A stretch of DNA of 64,000 nt from Lysinibacillus fusiformis (GTDB lineage Bacteria; Bacillota; Bacilli; Bacillales_A; Planococcaceae): the NCBI RefSeq assembly GCF_003049525.1, contig NZ_PYWL01000004.1:186001-250000 (forward strand), given 5' to 3'. Of the stretch, positions 17,609-27,461 are shown one piece after another. The notes under the pieces were generated by a model that was not told where the DNA came from, searched no databases, and worked only from the letters and a program-made list of their open reading frames with translations. Position 1 is the stretch's first letter, and the number at the start of each line of letters is the position of its first letter. Position numbers and translations under genes: made by a program.

Positions 17609-18800
17609 AATGTGAATCGTTTGAATTTCGTCTGTAACTCATGGAGGTGAATGCAGATGCAATCAGTGCCAACGTTGCTGCTGCCCAGGCAAGATATTCT
17701 AGACTCCCTGAATTAATGACAAAGCCTCCTATGGCAGCGCCTAATGCTATCCCCAAATTGACGGCTACTGGCGTTAATGAGGAAGCAAAATCTTTGGCAG
17801 ATGGAGAATACTCTTCTGCTAAATCCATGAAGTATAGCTGAATTGTCGCGTTTACGGCATAAAGTATAACAGCCATTAACAGGATACTTAAAATTCCTAG
17901 CCAAAGGGAGGACATTGTAAAATAAAAGGAAAATAAGATGAATGCCTGAATGATAAAAATATAACGTAATTTACTTAATCCGTTTCTCTGTGCAATTTTA
18001 CCTGCTAAAACATTACTAAAAATAGAAAAGAAACCATAGATCAGAAGGACAATGGCTATGTATTTAGTCGGAACACCAAGTTTATTTTCTAAAATAGGCG
18101 TAATAAATGTATAGATTGTGTATGTTCCAGCAATGGTGAAAATAGGAATTAAAAATGCAAGTATAACTTTAGGATGCTTTAATAAGGACAATTGATCGGA
18201 TAGCGATCCATTCTCACCACTTAAATGTTTAGGTAACACAAACATGCTTATGATAAATGCAACGCCCCCTAAGAAGGCAGTTAACCAAAATGTCATATGT
18301 CAATTACTCCATTGTCCTATCATTGTTCCTAATGGTACACCCATGACATTGGCAATGGTAAAGCCGGAAAATATCGAAGCAATGATAGTGGATCTTTTTT
18401 CTTTTGGAATGACCGTATTAGCAATGGACATAGATAGAGCTGTTAAAACACCACTGACAACAGCAGTCGTAATTCTAGAGCCCATTAGCACAACATAAGT
18501 GCTAGATAAAGCACTAATTATATTTCCAAGGATGAAAATGGCAATTAATACTAACATAAGTGGATATTTCGGAAATCTACTGACAAAGCCTGTTACAATG
18601 GGGGTGCCTATTGCATAGGCAATGGCGAATCCAGAAACCAATGTGCCTGCTGTAGCAATCGAGATCCCTATAGATGTAGAAACCTCAGTTAATAGCCCTA
18701 CAATTACAAATTCACTTGTCCCCATGACGAAAGTAAGCAAAATAAGCGTAAATGCTAAAATCTTATGCTTTTTACTAAGCGTTTGTTCTTCATGAACCAT
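17607..18800 (-). pseudogene. MFS efflux transporter interrupted by a TGA codon
   Basis: The frame from 18800 encodes an AraJ/YceJ-type 12-helix MFS exporter of about 397 codons. At 18300-18302 it reads 'GTMIGQWSN-TGA-HMTFWLTAFLGG', where a TGG tryptophan is expected; one G-to-A change explains the stop. Both sides are otherwise undamaged: N-terminal half with 'LTFVMGTSEFVIVGLL' and 'GSRITTAVVSG', C-terminal half to 'MSYRRNSNDSH'. The downstream ATG at 18296 has no ribosome site. The start has AAGGAGG upstream. Two ArsR-type operators lie just upstream and the ArsR gene is next, so the unit resembles B. subtilis yceJK. Null allele, sequencing error and readthrough are all possible. Confidence 0.82.
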
Positions 18801-18827
18801 TGTATATTGATACCTCCTTATATTTAT

Positions 18828-18847
18828 ATATCGAGAATTATCGATAT
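18828..18847. promoter_or_regulatory. ArsR-type operator, site A
   Basis: ATATCGA-GAATTA-TCGATAT, perfect 7-bp arms around six bases, lies 28 bases upstream of the MFS start. Same arms and spacing as the site in the ArsR promoter. Confidence 0.7.
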
Positions 18848-18877
18848 ATTAGATGTAATATCGGACCCTATATCTAT

Positions 18878-18897
18878 TTATCGTGAATATTCGATAT
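18878..18897. promoter_or_regulatory. ArsR-type operator, site B (degenerate)
   Basis: TTATCGT-GAATAT-TCGATAT matches the same pattern with five of seven left-arm bases, 50 bases (about five helix turns) from site A start to start. Confidence 0.5.
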
Positions 18898-18918
18898 AAT
18901 ACTTGAATAGAAACCCAC

Positions 18919-19218
18919 TTAATCATTTTGGGTTTCTGATACTAAAAACATTGCAATTTCTTGGACAGTTTCTTCTTTTAATTTGTAATACGTCCATTGA
19001 CCATGACGAAAAGATTCAAGGAGACCAGCTTTTTGCATCATAGTTAAATAGTGAGAAACGGTCGATTGAGAAGTTTTTGCTTTTTCCTGAATATCCCCTA
19101 CACAAACGCCTCCTTCAATACTCACTTTTGGAAAATGCTTCTCAGGTTCCTTCAACCACTGTAAGATGTTTAGCCTTGTCTCGTTTGATAACGCTTTAAA
19201 AATTTCAATAGGTTCCAT
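18919..19218 (-). CDS. ArsR/SmtB-family repressor
   Basis: A 99-residue winged-helix repressor ('FKALSNETRLNILQWL', recognition helix region 'AKTSQSTVSHYLTMMQKAGL'). The usual metal-binding ELCVC box is replaced by 'GGVCVGDI', so a metal ligand is not certain; it resembles B. subtilis YceK beside the MFS YceJ. The frame is open to 19254, but those first 12 codons are the promoter itself (TTGACA) and operator, so ATG 19218 is chosen. No ribosome site precedes it and the -10 ends six bases away, so its mRNA is probably leaderless. It likely represses itself and the MFS gene. Confidence 0.85.
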   Translation of the reverse strand: MEPIEIFKALSNETRLNILQWLKEPEKHFPKVSIEGGVCVGDIQEKAKTSQSTVSHYLTMMQKAGLLESFRHGQWTYYKLKEETVQEIAMFLVSETQND

Positions 19219-19224
19219 GTCTCG

Positions 19225-19254
19225 ATGATATATCGAATTATCTCGATATGTCAA
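19225..19254 (-). promoter_or_regulatory. ArsR promoter with embedded operator
   Basis: On the minus strand TTGACA (19254-19249), an 18-base spacer and TATCAT are followed six bases later by the ATG. The spacer holds ATATCGA-GATAAT-TCGATAT, the same 20-bp operator as site A, so ArsR should shut off its own promoter. Confidence 0.7.
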
Positions 19255-19278
19255 TGATTAATTTTATACAAAAAATTA

Positions 19279-19307
19279 TTGACGTCAAGAAAGGACTCCT
19301 GTAGAAT
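19279..19307 (+). promoter_or_regulatory. Sigma-A promoter of argS
   Basis: TTGACG (19279-19284) and TAGAAT (19302-19307) are 17 bases apart, placing the transcript start near 19314, ahead of the T-box leader. Confidence 0.75.
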
Positions 19308-19313
19308 ATGTCA

Positions 19314-19566
19314 AAATCATAGAAAAATTCGATGATAAAGAGAGTAATTGATGGGACAACTGGAAAGCGAGTTAGGGATGGTGTGAGCCTAATACAGAAA
19401 CCATGAATGAAGCGCACTTTGGAGAAGGTTCTCGAACTACTAGTAGAGAATAGCGGGGCGTCACCTCGTTAACAATGGAAAGTGGTCATTATGAATGGCA
19501 ACTAGAGTGGTACCACGGGATTACTATGCTCTCGTCTCTAATTATAGAGGCGGGGGCTTTTTTTAT
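19314..19566 (+). ncRNA. T-box leader of argS
   Basis: The T-box core AGAGTGGTACCACGG is at 19504-19518. It is followed by a 13-bp GC-rich terminator (19528-19540 with 19544-19556, then nine Ts). Upstream, the GAAAGCGAG...GGTGTGAGCC and ...GCGCACTTTGGAGAAGG segments follow the normal Stem I and linker pattern. A CGC arginine codon at 19413-19415 is a likely specifier. Uncharged arginyl-tRNA would pair here and with the T-box bulge and let transcription reach argS. Confidence 0.88.
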
Positions 19567-19587
19567 TGAAAATGGAGGAGGATATAC

Positions 19588-21261
19588 ATGAATAAACAAA
19601 TTGCAAACAGTATTGCTGAAATTTTAAAGCATCAGCTAACAGCTCAAGACGTGGAACAATTGCTAGAAAAACCAAAAAGTTTAGAAGTTGGCGATGTGGC
19701 ATTTCCATGCTTCACCTTGGCTAAAATATGGAAGAAGCCACCTCAACAAATTGCTGCGGAAATAGCGAACCAATTGCAAAATGAGATGATCCATCAGGTG
19801 CAATCCGTTGGTGGCTATGTCAACATCTTTTTAAATCAAGCAACAGTAACGCAACAAGTGTTGGGCCTTATTATGCAGGAACAACAAAATTTTGGTACGA
19901 ATCAAAATGAAATGGGAAGTGTCGTCCTCGACTTTTCTTCGCCCAATATTGCTAAACCGTTCTCTATGGGGCATTTACGTTCAACCGTCATTGGGAATGC
20001 CTTGGCAAATATTGCAGTTAAAAATGGTTACCAGGCTATTCGTATTAATCATTTAGGGGACTGGGGCACCCAATTTGGCAAGCTTATCGTTGCGTATCAA
20101 AATTGGGGTGATAAGGAAGCCATTACAGCATCTCCTATTGAGGAATTATTAAAGATTTATGTTAAATTTCATACGATGGCCGAACAAGATCCTACATTAA
20201 ATGAAATGGCTCGCGCCGCATTTAAAGCATTAGAGGATGGTGATTCAGAGGCATTAGCATTGTGGCAATGGTTCCGCGATGTATCGTTAGATGAATTTCA
20301 GGCTATTTATCAGCTGCTAGGTATCAATTTTGATGAATATACAGGAGAAGCCTTTTACAATGATAAAATGACAGAGGTTGTGACAGAGCTACAAAGCAAA
20401 GGACTCCTAATCGAATCAGAGGGTGCCTTTGTAGTAGAGATGGAGGGAATGCCTCCTTGTTTAATAACAAAAACAGATGGCGCCACGCTTTATGCAACTC
20501 GTGATTTAGCGGCTGCCTTTTACCGACAGCAACAGTATCAACCGAACAAAATTTTCTATGTAGTTGGCAATGAACAAACGCTCCATTTTAAACAATTATT
20601 TCAGGTGATTGAAAAGATGGGGTATAGTTGGGCAAAAGATTTACAGCATGTACCGTTTGGGATGATGCTTAAAGATGGTAAGAAAATGTCCACACGTAAA
20701 GGTAAAGTGGTGTTATTAGCGGATGTGCTAGCCGAGGCGATTGCCACAGCTAAGCGTAATATAGAAGACAAAAACCCTCATTTACAGCAGAAAGAGCGAG
20801 TAGCGCAGCAAGTAGGAGTTGGAGCGGTTATCTTTAATGACCTAAAATATCATCGTTTAAACGATATTGAATTCTCCATCGAGCAAATGATGAATTTCGA
20901 AGGGGAAACAGGGCCTTATGTACAGTATACCTATGCTCGTATTTGCTCTATCTTGGCAAAAGGCGATGTGCCCTCTCACATAAAGACATTTGCTCCATTA
21001 GGGCAGCATGCTTGGCCAATCATTTTATTATTGGAACAATTTCCGAAGGTTGTGGACACCGCTTTTAATCAGGCAGACCCATCCATTATCGCAAAATATG
21101 CTTTACAGCTAGCACGTTTATTAAATAAATATTACGCTCATCAAAAAATATTAACCGATGATGCCCAGCAAGCTTCACGTCTAGCGCTTTGTCATTGTGT
21201 GGCGATAGTGTTAAAAGAGTCATTAGCTTTATTGGGCATTGAGTCGCCAGAAAATATGTAG
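19588..21261 (+). CDS. argS: Arginyl-tRNA synthetase
   Basis: A 557-residue class I synthetase, normal for the Bacillales ArgRS. The N-terminal additional domain is followed by the HIGH-like signature 'KPFSMGHLRSTVIGN', the arginine-specific region '(N)HLGDWGTQFGKLI', the KMSK-like 'KKMSTRKGKVV', and a C-terminal helical anticodon-binding domain ('YVQYTYARICSIL' onwards). It attaches arginine to tRNA-Arg in the cytoplasm. AATGGAGGAGG lies seven to nine bases before the ATG. It is controlled by the T-box leader before it. Confidence 0.95.
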   Translation: MNKQIANSIAEILKHQLTAQDVEQLLEKPKSLEVGDVAFPCFTLAKIWKKPPQQIAAEIANQLQNEMIHQVQSVGGYVNIFLNQATVTQQVLGLIMQEQQNFGTNQNEMGSVVLDFSSPNIAKPFSMGHLRSTVIGNALANIAVKNGYQAIRINHLGDWGTQFGKLIVAYQNWGDKEAITASPIEELLKIYVKFHTMAEQDPTLNEMARAAFKALEDGDSEALALWQWFRDVSLDEFQAIYQLLGINFDEYTGEAFYNDKMTEVVTELQSKGLLIESEGAFVVEMEGMPPCLITKTDGATLYATRDLAAAFYRQQQYQPNKIFYVVGNEQTLHFKQLFQVIEKMGYSWAKDLQHVPFGMMLKDGKKMSTRKGKVVLLADVLAEAIATAKRNIEDKNPHLQQKERVAQQVGVGAVIFNDLKYHRLNDIEFSIEQMMNFEGETGPYVQYTYARICSILAKGDVPSHIKTFAPLGQHAWPIILLLEQFPKVVDTAFNQADPSIIAKYALQLARLLNKYYAHQKILTDDAQQASRLALCHCVAIVLKESLALLGIESPENM

Positions 21262-21370
21262 TGAACGGTCGCATATTGAAAGCATTGACCATTTATAGAA
21301 TACATGGTAAAAGGATAGAATAATAAAAGAAAATTCTTCCATTGACTGGCAGCAGAGGGGATTAAATCAA

Positions 21371-22546
21371 ATGGGTAAAAAACAATGGACTGTTTCACTG
21401 ATTTTAGTCGTAATAAGTATATTCTTTGTAGCACTTAATATGAGACCCGCAGTAACGGGAATTGGGCCACTCTATAATGTCCTCATGACAAACTTACAGG
21501 TTTCCAATACGAGTATGAGCTTTCTCACATCTATCCCAGTTTTTTGCATGGGTTTATTTGCTCCGATTGCTGTACCATTTCAGCGTAAGCTTGGAACAAA
21601 ATTAGCAATCGTGCTGTTAATGGTTATACTCATCTTCGCAAATGGGCTACGCTTTTTCCAAGAAAGCTATCTTTTATTAGTTGTCACTAGTTTTGCGGCA
21701 GGCTTGGCTATTGCGATGATTGGGCCTATATTAAATGCATTTATTAAGAAAAAATTCCCTCAACGCTTTACAATTGTTATTGGTATTTATTCATTTGGCA
21801 TCGGCATTGGTGCGACATTAAGTGCAGCATTAACAGTGAGCTTTTATCAATATTTTGATAATCAGTGGACAGTTGCACTGGGCATGTGGGCCTTACTTGC
21901 TATGGTCGCCCTTATTCTATGGAGCTGGGCAATTCCGAAAGAACAAGGAGCAGATGGTGAAGAATTAGCTAAAAATGAACCGGCGCGTAATCCTTGGGTA
22001 ACTGGGCGCGCTTGGTCAATTTTATTGTATTTTGGCTTACAAACCTCACTGTTTTTCTCTATGATGTCGTGGCTTACACCTCTTTTACAGGACAAAGGAA
22101 TGACGCTTAAGGATGCGAGTATGATGCTGACGTTTATGTCTATTGTACAAATGATTGGGAATATTGCTGTGCCGATGCTTATGGAGAAATGGACTAATCG
22201 ATTAGCATGGGCAGTGGCATTAGGCTGTTTAGGGCTGATAGGCTTTACATTATTATGGCTTTTATCAGGTATTTATTTGTGGTTGGCCGTATTGATAATC
22301 GGCATTGTTCTAAGTGGGCTATTTCCGATCGGCCTGCTGTTACCGCTTGATGAAGCTAGAAATGATCAGGAAGCCAACAGCTGGTCATCGATGGTATTTT
22401 CAGGTGGCTTTATGCTAAGTGCAATCATTCCTGTTTTGATTGGCGTTTGCTATGACATGACAGGTAACCATACATGGACGTATGTGATCTTTCTAGCATT
22501 AATGCTAGGAATAATCGCGACAACAGGGCTACTGCGAAAAAATTAA
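21371..22546 (+). CDS. CynX/NimT-family MFS transporter
   Basis: A 391-residue 12-helix permease ('LNMRPAVTGIGPLYNVL', 'IPVFCMGLFAPIAVPFQRKL', 'GLFPIGLLLPLDEA'), matching the cyanate/nitroimidazole-type MFS group. The substrate is unknown; family members export or import small anionic or aromatic compounds. A GAGGGG ribosome site precedes the ATG. It follows argS by about 110 bases without a clear terminator between, so some readthrough is possible. A paralogue with the same signatures is at 61.2 kb. Confidence 0.8.
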   Translation: MGKKQWTVSLILVVISIFFVALNMRPAVTGIGPLYNVLMTNLQVSNTSMSFLTSIPVFCMGLFAPIAVPFQRKLGTKLAIVLLMVILIFANGLRFFQESYLLLVVTSFAAGLAIAMIGPILNAFIKKKFPQRFTIVIGIYSFGIGIGATLSAALTVSFYQYFDNQWTVALGMWALLAMVALILWSWAIPKEQGADGEELAKNEPARNPWVTGRAWSILLYFGLQTSLFFSMMSWLTPLLQDKGMTLKDASMMLTFMSIVQMIGNIAVPMLMEKWTNRLAWAVALGCLGLIGFTLLWLLSGIYLWLAVLIIGIVLSGLFPIGLLLPLDEARNDQEANSWSSMVFSGGFMLSAIIPVLIGVCYDMTGNHTWTYVIFLALMLGIIATTGLLRKN

Positions 22547-22553
22547 TTCAAGA

Positions 22554-22587
22554 AGGCATGCCATTCAAAACGCATGTCTTTTTTTTG
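22554..22587 (+). terminator. Terminator of the CynX-type gene
   Basis: AGGCATG (22554-22560) pairs with CATGTCT (22573-22579, one G-U) and seven or more Ts follow. Confidence 0.75.
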
Positions 22588-22801
22588 TCAAAAATATTTT
22601 GAAGGCCTAAAATCCATCCATTTTCACAGCAAATCAGAGAATCCATAAATTTTAATAGGTAGAATGAAATAGAACTAAAGCGATTGCTCTATTTTACTAC
22701 TAGATAAATTCAAATAATAATATTATGTAAACTTGAAACATCCTAAGACCTTGATTATGATAGACAAGAGAGATAGTTGAAAAGAAAGTTTTGGTGAAGG
22801 T

Positions 22802-23902
22802 ATGTATAAAAAGATGCTCGTTTTAGGAGCGGCTACAATACTAATGACAAGTTGTGACAGTCAAATAGGTGCAGGCTGGTTTCAAGCAGAAAAAGCAGAG
22901 ATGCCAACAAAAACAGTGGCCAAGCAAGAAGAAAAGATAGTGCCTGAGGTCAAAGTGATAGGTGAGCATGGAGTTGGTGCAGGCATTATTATTCAGCAAA
23001 AGGATGATGAGCTTTATATTTTAACAAATGGCGCACTAGTGGCCTCAAAGCCAACTGCCCTTGTGCAAATTGGTCCGGATAAGCTAGTGGCAACGAATGT
23101 TCATTTTATGTCAACGGCACATAATGTTGCACTTTTGCAGGTGACCTATAAAGCGAATGTAAAAGTACCTAAAATGTATGAGGGGGAGCTCGATCAGCTA
23201 TCAGTTTATGTGAATGGCTTACCTTATACGATTCAAAAATACGATGATAAAATTGCTGCTTATTATATTGATACAGATGAAAAGCTACCTTTGGGAAGCC
23301 CCGTGATGGAGGCGGAAAACGGAGCAATTGTCGGTCTTTATTTTAACCGGCAGCAGCTAGGTGAAGCACAACCATACATATTGCCGATAAAGGAAATTCA
23401 ACCGTTTATGCAGAAGTGGTTAAAGGAAGGCATGAAGGCGAGTGTACGCCTATCGCAATCAAAAAATTTATATCCTTATATTGAACAGGGTGATCAAGAA
23501 GCCGTACAGCAAGCCATCGACCAATATGGTGAAAATATATTTGCGTATAATATAGATGAAATCAATCTTTTTTTAGATACATTCCATAAGCATTTAAAAG
23601 GCGCTGTCACTATTCAAGATGCAAGTGTTATGGAGCCGATTGTTGGATCAGAAGATTTGCAAGACACTTTGGCAGGTATGGTTGCCTACTATGCCTCCAA
23701 ACACGCGAAGATTCATTTCTCGAATACGGACATTCAAGATATTCGTATAGTGGATCAGCATCTACAGGTACAAGCTAAAACGGAGTATGTATTGACCAAC
23801 GCAACTGGTCAGGAGGCACTTGCCCATTCCATCATGCTTTATGAAATTATGAAAAATGAACAGGGCGAGTACAAGCTACTTCGTCTTACTACTGAGGAGT
23901 GA
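22802..23902 (+). CDS. Lipoprotein with a degenerate trypsin-like domain
   Basis: A 366-residue protein with lipobox 'LMTSC' after a hydrophobic start, so it is a surface lipoprotein. Residues of about 50-200 follow the plan of HtrA-type serine proteases: '[20 protein letters not shown]', '[19 protein letters not shown]' and '[19 protein letters not shown]'. The catalytic His (TNxHV) is replaced ('LTNGALV') and the GNSGGP box reads 'LGSPV', so it should be proteolytically inactive. The C-terminal 170 residues are helical then NTF2-like and unassigned. The recQ ribosome site sits inside its 3' end, so recQ is translationally close. Start uncertain: GGTGAAGG is only one base from ATG 22802; ATG 22814 is an alternative. 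Confidence 0.65.
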   Translation: MYKKMLVLGAATILMTSCDSQIGAGWFQAEKAEMPTKTVAKQEEKIVPEVKVIGEHGVGAGIIIQQKDDELYILTNGALVASKPTALVQIGPDKLVATNVHFMSTAHNVALLQVTYKANVKVPKMYEGELDQLSVYVNGLPYTIQKYDDKIAAYYIDTDEKLPLGSPVMEAENGAIVGLYFNRQQLGEAQPYILPIKEIQPFMQKWLKEGMKASVRLSQSKNLYPYIEQGDQEAVQQAIDQYGENIFAYNIDEINLFLDTFHKHLKGAVTIQDASVMEPIVGSEDLQDTLAGMVAYYASKHAKIHFSNTDIQDIRIVDQHLQVQAKTEYVLTNATGQEALAHSIMLYEIMKNEQGEYKLLRLTTEE

Positions 23903-23909
23903 ACTTTGC

Positions 23910-25682
23910 ATGGAGCAAGCAAGACAAATGCTACAGCATCATTTTGGCTATGAAGCCTTCCGGCAAGGACAAGCCCAAATTATTGAACAAACTTTACATG
24001 GACAATCGAGCCTTTGTGTGATGCCAACAGGTGGAGGGAAGTCTATTTGTTATCAGATTCCAGCGTTAATGCTTGAGGGGCTCACAATCGTTATATCGCC
24101 TCTTATTTCTTTAATGCAAGATCAGGTGGAAGCTTTACGAGCAGCCAATATTCCTGCTGCCTATATAAATAGTACATTAACAGCACAAGAAGTGAATGAA
24201 ACGATGCAGCTAGCTAGTGCTGGTTATTTAAAACTACTGTATATCGCACCTGAAAGACTTGAAAGTGCTTCCTTCCTTCAAGCATTGTCCTATTTATCCG
24301 TGCCATTAATTGCGGTGGATGAAGCACACTGTATTTCTCAATGGGGTCATGATTTTCGACCAAGTTATCGTTCCATTCAAAAGCTTTTCACACTGTGGCA
24401 GCAGAAGCCAACTGTTTTAGCGCTTACCGCCACTGCGACACCTGCTGTTTGTGAGGATATTCGGAAAATTTTAACCATTGATGAAGATGCAACAGTGATG
24501 ACAGGCTTTACACGTGATAATTTGGCCCTTTCGGTGTTAATTGGTGAAAATAAAGAACGTTATATTAAAAATTACTTGCAGAAAAATAAACAGGAAGTCG
24601 GTATTATTTACGCCGCCACACGAAAAGCGGTAGACGCGATTTATGACATGCTAAGTCGGTCGGGTGAAGCGGTAGCCAAATACCATGCTGGGTTATCAGA
24701 GGATCTACGGATGGCTGAGCAGGAGCGTTTTTTAAAAGATGAGGCACGTATTATGGTGGCTACCAACGCCTTTGGTATGGGAATCGATAAAAGTAATGTG
24801 CGCTTTGTACTGCACTATCAAATGCCTCGCAACATGGAGAGCTATTATCAAGAAGCAGGGCGAGCTGGTCGAGATGGTCTTCCAAGTGCTTGTATCCTAC
24901 TGTATGCCTCCGGAGATGTTCAAACTCAACGTTTTCTTATTGACCAATCGCAAGATGAAGCACGAATACCACAGGAATTAGCGAAGCTCCAAACAATGGT
25001 CGATTATTGCCATACAGAGGGCTGCCTACAAAATGCAATTTTAGCCTATTTTGGTGAAGTACAAGAGGAGCCTTGTGGTCGCTGCAATAATTGTAATGAT
25101 GGCCGTACTGTGATGAATGTAACGGAGGATGCACAGAAGGTACTCGCTTGTGTTGTACGGATGGGCCAAAAATTTGGCAAGACGATGGTGGCTCAAGTAC
25201 TTATCGGCTCCAAAAATCAAAAAATGAATGAATTTGGATTTGCACGTTTATCGACCTATGGCATTTTGAAAGGGCATTATTCGTCTAAAGATGTCTCGAA
25301 CTTTATTGAGTTTCTAATTGCCGAAGGCTTATTGGCAGTTAAGCACGGCACGTATCCGACTATTTATGTGTCAGCCGATGGCAAAGAAGTTCTACTTGGG
25401 CAACGACAGGTCATGCGGAAGGAAGCTGTAACGGTTAAAAAACTGGTTGATAATGATCCTTTATTTGAACATTTACGTGTGTTGCGAAAAGAAATTGCAG
25501 ATGAAGAGAAAGTTCCACCATTTGTAGTATTCTCAGATAAAACATTACGTGATTTATGTGACAAGAAGCCCGCAGTACTGGATGATTTACGCCACATTGG
25601 CGGCATCGGTGAAGTGAAATTTGATAAATACGGCAAGCGTTTCTTTGAGGCACTACAATCATTTTTAGAAACACCCATCTAA
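23910..25682 (+). CDS. recQ: RecQ-family ATP-dependent DNA helicase
   Basis: A 590-residue SF2 3'-5' helicase: motif I '[14 protein letters not shown]', DEAH box '[20 protein letters not shown]' (from about residue 135), 'LTATATP', motif VI '[10 protein letters not shown]', a four-cysteine zinc site ('[11 protein letters not shown]...CGRCNNC'), a winged helix, and a C-terminal HRDC-like domain ('[17 protein letters not shown]'). It unwinds recombination and replication intermediates. The frame is open from 23856, but that part overlaps the lipoprotein gene; GAGGAG in the lipoprotein's last codons lies ten bases before ATG 23910, which is taken. Confidence 0.92.
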   Translation: MEQARQMLQHHFGYEAFRQGQAQIIEQTLHGQSSLCVMPTGGGKSICYQIPALMLEGLTIVISPLISLMQDQVEALRAANIPAAYINSTLTAQEVNETMQLASAGYLKLLYIAPERLESASFLQALSYLSVPLIAVDEAHCISQWGHDFRPSYRSIQKLFTLWQQKPTVLALTATATPAVCEDIRKILTIDEDATVMTGFTRDNLALSVLIGENKERYIKNYLQKNKQEVGIIYAATRKAVDAIYDMLSRSGEAVAKYHAGLSEDLRMAEQERFLKDEARIMVATNAFGMGIDKSNVRFVLHYQMPRNMESYYQEAGRAGRDGLPSACILLYASGDVQTQRFLIDQSQDEARIPQELAKLQTMVDYCHTEGCLQNAILAYFGEVQEEPCGRCNNCNDGRTVMNVTEDAQKVLACVVRMGQKFGKTMVAQVLIGSKNQKMNEFGFARLSTYGILKGHYSSKDVSNFIEFLIAEGLLAVKHGTYPTIYVSADGKEVLLGQRQVMRKEAVTVKKLVDNDPLFEHLRVLRKEIADEEKVPPFVVFSDKTLRDLCDKKPAVLDDLRHIGGIGEVKFDKYGKRFFEALQSFLETPI

Positions 25683-25709
25683 AATTAAGCATGTGTTTTT
25701 ACAAAAAGA

Positions 25710-25745
25710 GAGGTGTCTCAATGAAAAATTGAGGCACCTCCGTTT
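25710..25745. terminator. Bidirectional terminator between recQ and msrA
   Basis: GAGGTGTCTCAAT (25710-25722) pairs with ATTGAGGCACCTC (25728-25740), one G-U. The minus-strand tail is CTTTTTG, which suits msrA best. Confidence 0.85.
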
Positions 25746-25747
25746 GT

Positions 25748-26269
25748 TTATTTATCCCAATGCTTAGTTAGAAACTCATCACGGCCGGAAACAGCACGGT
25801 CTTGCTTATAGTGATCAGCTTCTTTTTTATAGTAATCTTGGTGATAGTCTTCCGCTGGATAGAAGCGTTCAGCATCGCGAATTTTGGTTACAATAGGTTT
25901 ATCGAAGCGTCCACTAGTGGCTAGCTTTTCTTTAGATGCCTCGGCGATTTGCTTTTGTTCATCCGTGTAAGTAAAGATCGCTGTTGAATAGGACTCTCCA
26001 CGGTCATGAAACTGCCCAAAAGCATCAGTGGGATCAATTTGCATCCAATAAATGTCTAGTAGTTGTTCATAGCTAAAAATGGCTGGATCGAATTCAATTT
26101 CGACGACTTCTAAATGGCCAGAAGTCCCTTTCTTAACATCCTCGTATGTTGGGTTTTCTAAATGGCCGCCCATATAACCAGATGTTACTTTATGTATACC
26201 ATCCCACTCGACGAATGGCTTAACCATGCACCAAAAACAACCGCCAGCAAATGTAGCTTTTTCTATCAT
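25748..26269 (-). CDS. msrA: Peptide methionine-S-sulfoxide reductase MsrA
   Basis: A 173-residue enzyme with the MsrA motif '[11 protein letters not shown]' (active Cys11) and the family blocks '[18 protein letters not shown]' and '[14 protein letters not shown]'. It reduces the S form of methionine sulfoxide in oxidised proteins. No MsrB domain is fused. Upstream in-frame starts to 26347 are ignored: AAAGG lies nine bases before ATG 26269, and the family begins there ('[13 protein letters not shown]'). Confidence 0.93.
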   Translation of the reverse strand: MIEKATFAGGCFWCMVKPFVEWDGIHKVTSGYMGGHLENPTYEDVKKGTSGHLEVVEIEFDPAIFSYEQLLDIYWMQIDPTDAFGQFHDRGESYSTAIFTYTDEQKQIAEASKEKLATSGRFDKPIVTKIRDAERFYPAEDYHQDYYKKEADHYKQDRAVSGRDEFLTKHWDK

Positions 26270-26446
26270 GTACATCATCCTTTCTTTTGTGAAAATATTA
26301 TAGCATTGTTTGGCGAAAAAACTGAGCATTTGGGTGTAAAATAACAATAAGATAGATGAAGATGGGACTTCCTCTATCAGCCAAATGAAACTTTCCGGCT
26401 AATCAATCGTTACATTAACTATAAAAAAATAGAGGAGTTAGTCATT

Positions 26447-27397
26447 ATGGAAGAGCAAGATTATACTAGACGCTCACAACGTCCTACAAAACGAAAGCTT
26501 CGTAAAGGGAGAGCAATTTTTACATTATTAATACTCTGTGTCTTGGTTGTGGCAGGTTATTCTATCATGCAGTACCGCAGTGGCCTAAAGCTTGCCAATC
26601 AAACACAAGTTGAGCAGGAGGATTTTTCTGGCGATACATTAAAAGGCGATATCGAAAATTACTTAATCCTCGGTGTCGATACACGTGGCGAGGAGAAATC
26701 TCGAACAGATACGATGATGGTATTATCTTGGAATAAATCAAACAATGATATTAAGCTCGTATCCTTTATGCGTGATATTTATGCGGAAATCCCGGGCTAT
26801 CAATCCTATAAGCTTAATACAGCGTACTACTTAGATGGGGTACAGCTACTGAAGGATACACTAACAAATATGTTCGGCTTACCGATTCACCATTATGCGC
26901 TTATCGATTTTAAAAACTTTGAATCGTTGGTGGATATTTTAGCGCCTAATGGTGTTGAGATGGACGTTGAGAAGGATATGTCTGAAAATATTGGGGTAGA
27001 GTTAAAGCAAGGTGTTCATCACTTAAATGGACAGGAGTTACTAGGCTATGCACGATTCCGTCATGATGCGGAAGGTGATTTCGGTCGTGTAGCACGTCAG
27101 CAAAAGGTTATCGAGGCTTTAAAAAATGAACTGTTAACACCTGCGAATGTATTGCATTTACCAAAATTTGTAGGGGCAGCACAAGGCTATATTACAACCG
27201 ATTATTCTTCTGCTGAAGAAATGCAACAAGTGCTGAAATTGTTATCTAAGGGCAAGGTGAACATTGAAAAAGCAACGATTCCAATTGAAGGTAGCTATCA
27301 ATTCCAAAACTTTAGTCATGCCGGCGATTCAATCGTGATAGATGTGGAACAAAATAAGGCCTTTTTAAGTGATTTTTTAGGCATTTCACTGGAGTGA
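26447..27397 (+). CDS. LytR-CpsA-Psr family cell-wall polymer ligase
   Basis: A 316-residue protein: basic cytoplasmic start, one membrane helix (about 24-44), then an extracellular LCP domain with 'NYLILGVDTRGEEKSRTDTM', 'SFMRDIYAEIPGY' and 'GYARFRHDAEGDFGRVARQQ', including the arginines and aspartates that hold the lipid pyrophosphate. Such enzymes attach teichoic acid or other polymers to peptidoglycan (TagT/U/V group). GAGGAG precedes the start. Which polymer cannot be told. Confidence 0.88.
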   Translation: MEEQDYTRRSQRPTKRKLRKGRAIFTLLILCVLVVAGYSIMQYRSGLKLANQTQVEQEDFSGDTLKGDIENYLILGVDTRGEEKSRTDTMMVLSWNKSNNDIKLVSFMRDIYAEIPGYQSYKLNTAYYLDGVQLLKDTLTNMFGLPIHHYALIDFKNFESLVDILAPNGVEMDVEKDMSENIGVELKQGVHHLNGQELLGYARFRHDAEGDFGRVARQQKVIEALKNELLTPANVLHLPKFVGAAQGYITTDYSSAEEMQQVLKLLSKGKVNIEKATIPIEGSYQFQNFSHAGDSIVIDVEQNKAFLSDFLGISLE

Positions 27398-27461
27398 TAT
27401 TTAGCAAAATCCAACATTATCCTGTAATATAAAGGTAGAGCTTTTTGATTGGGGTGGATAT

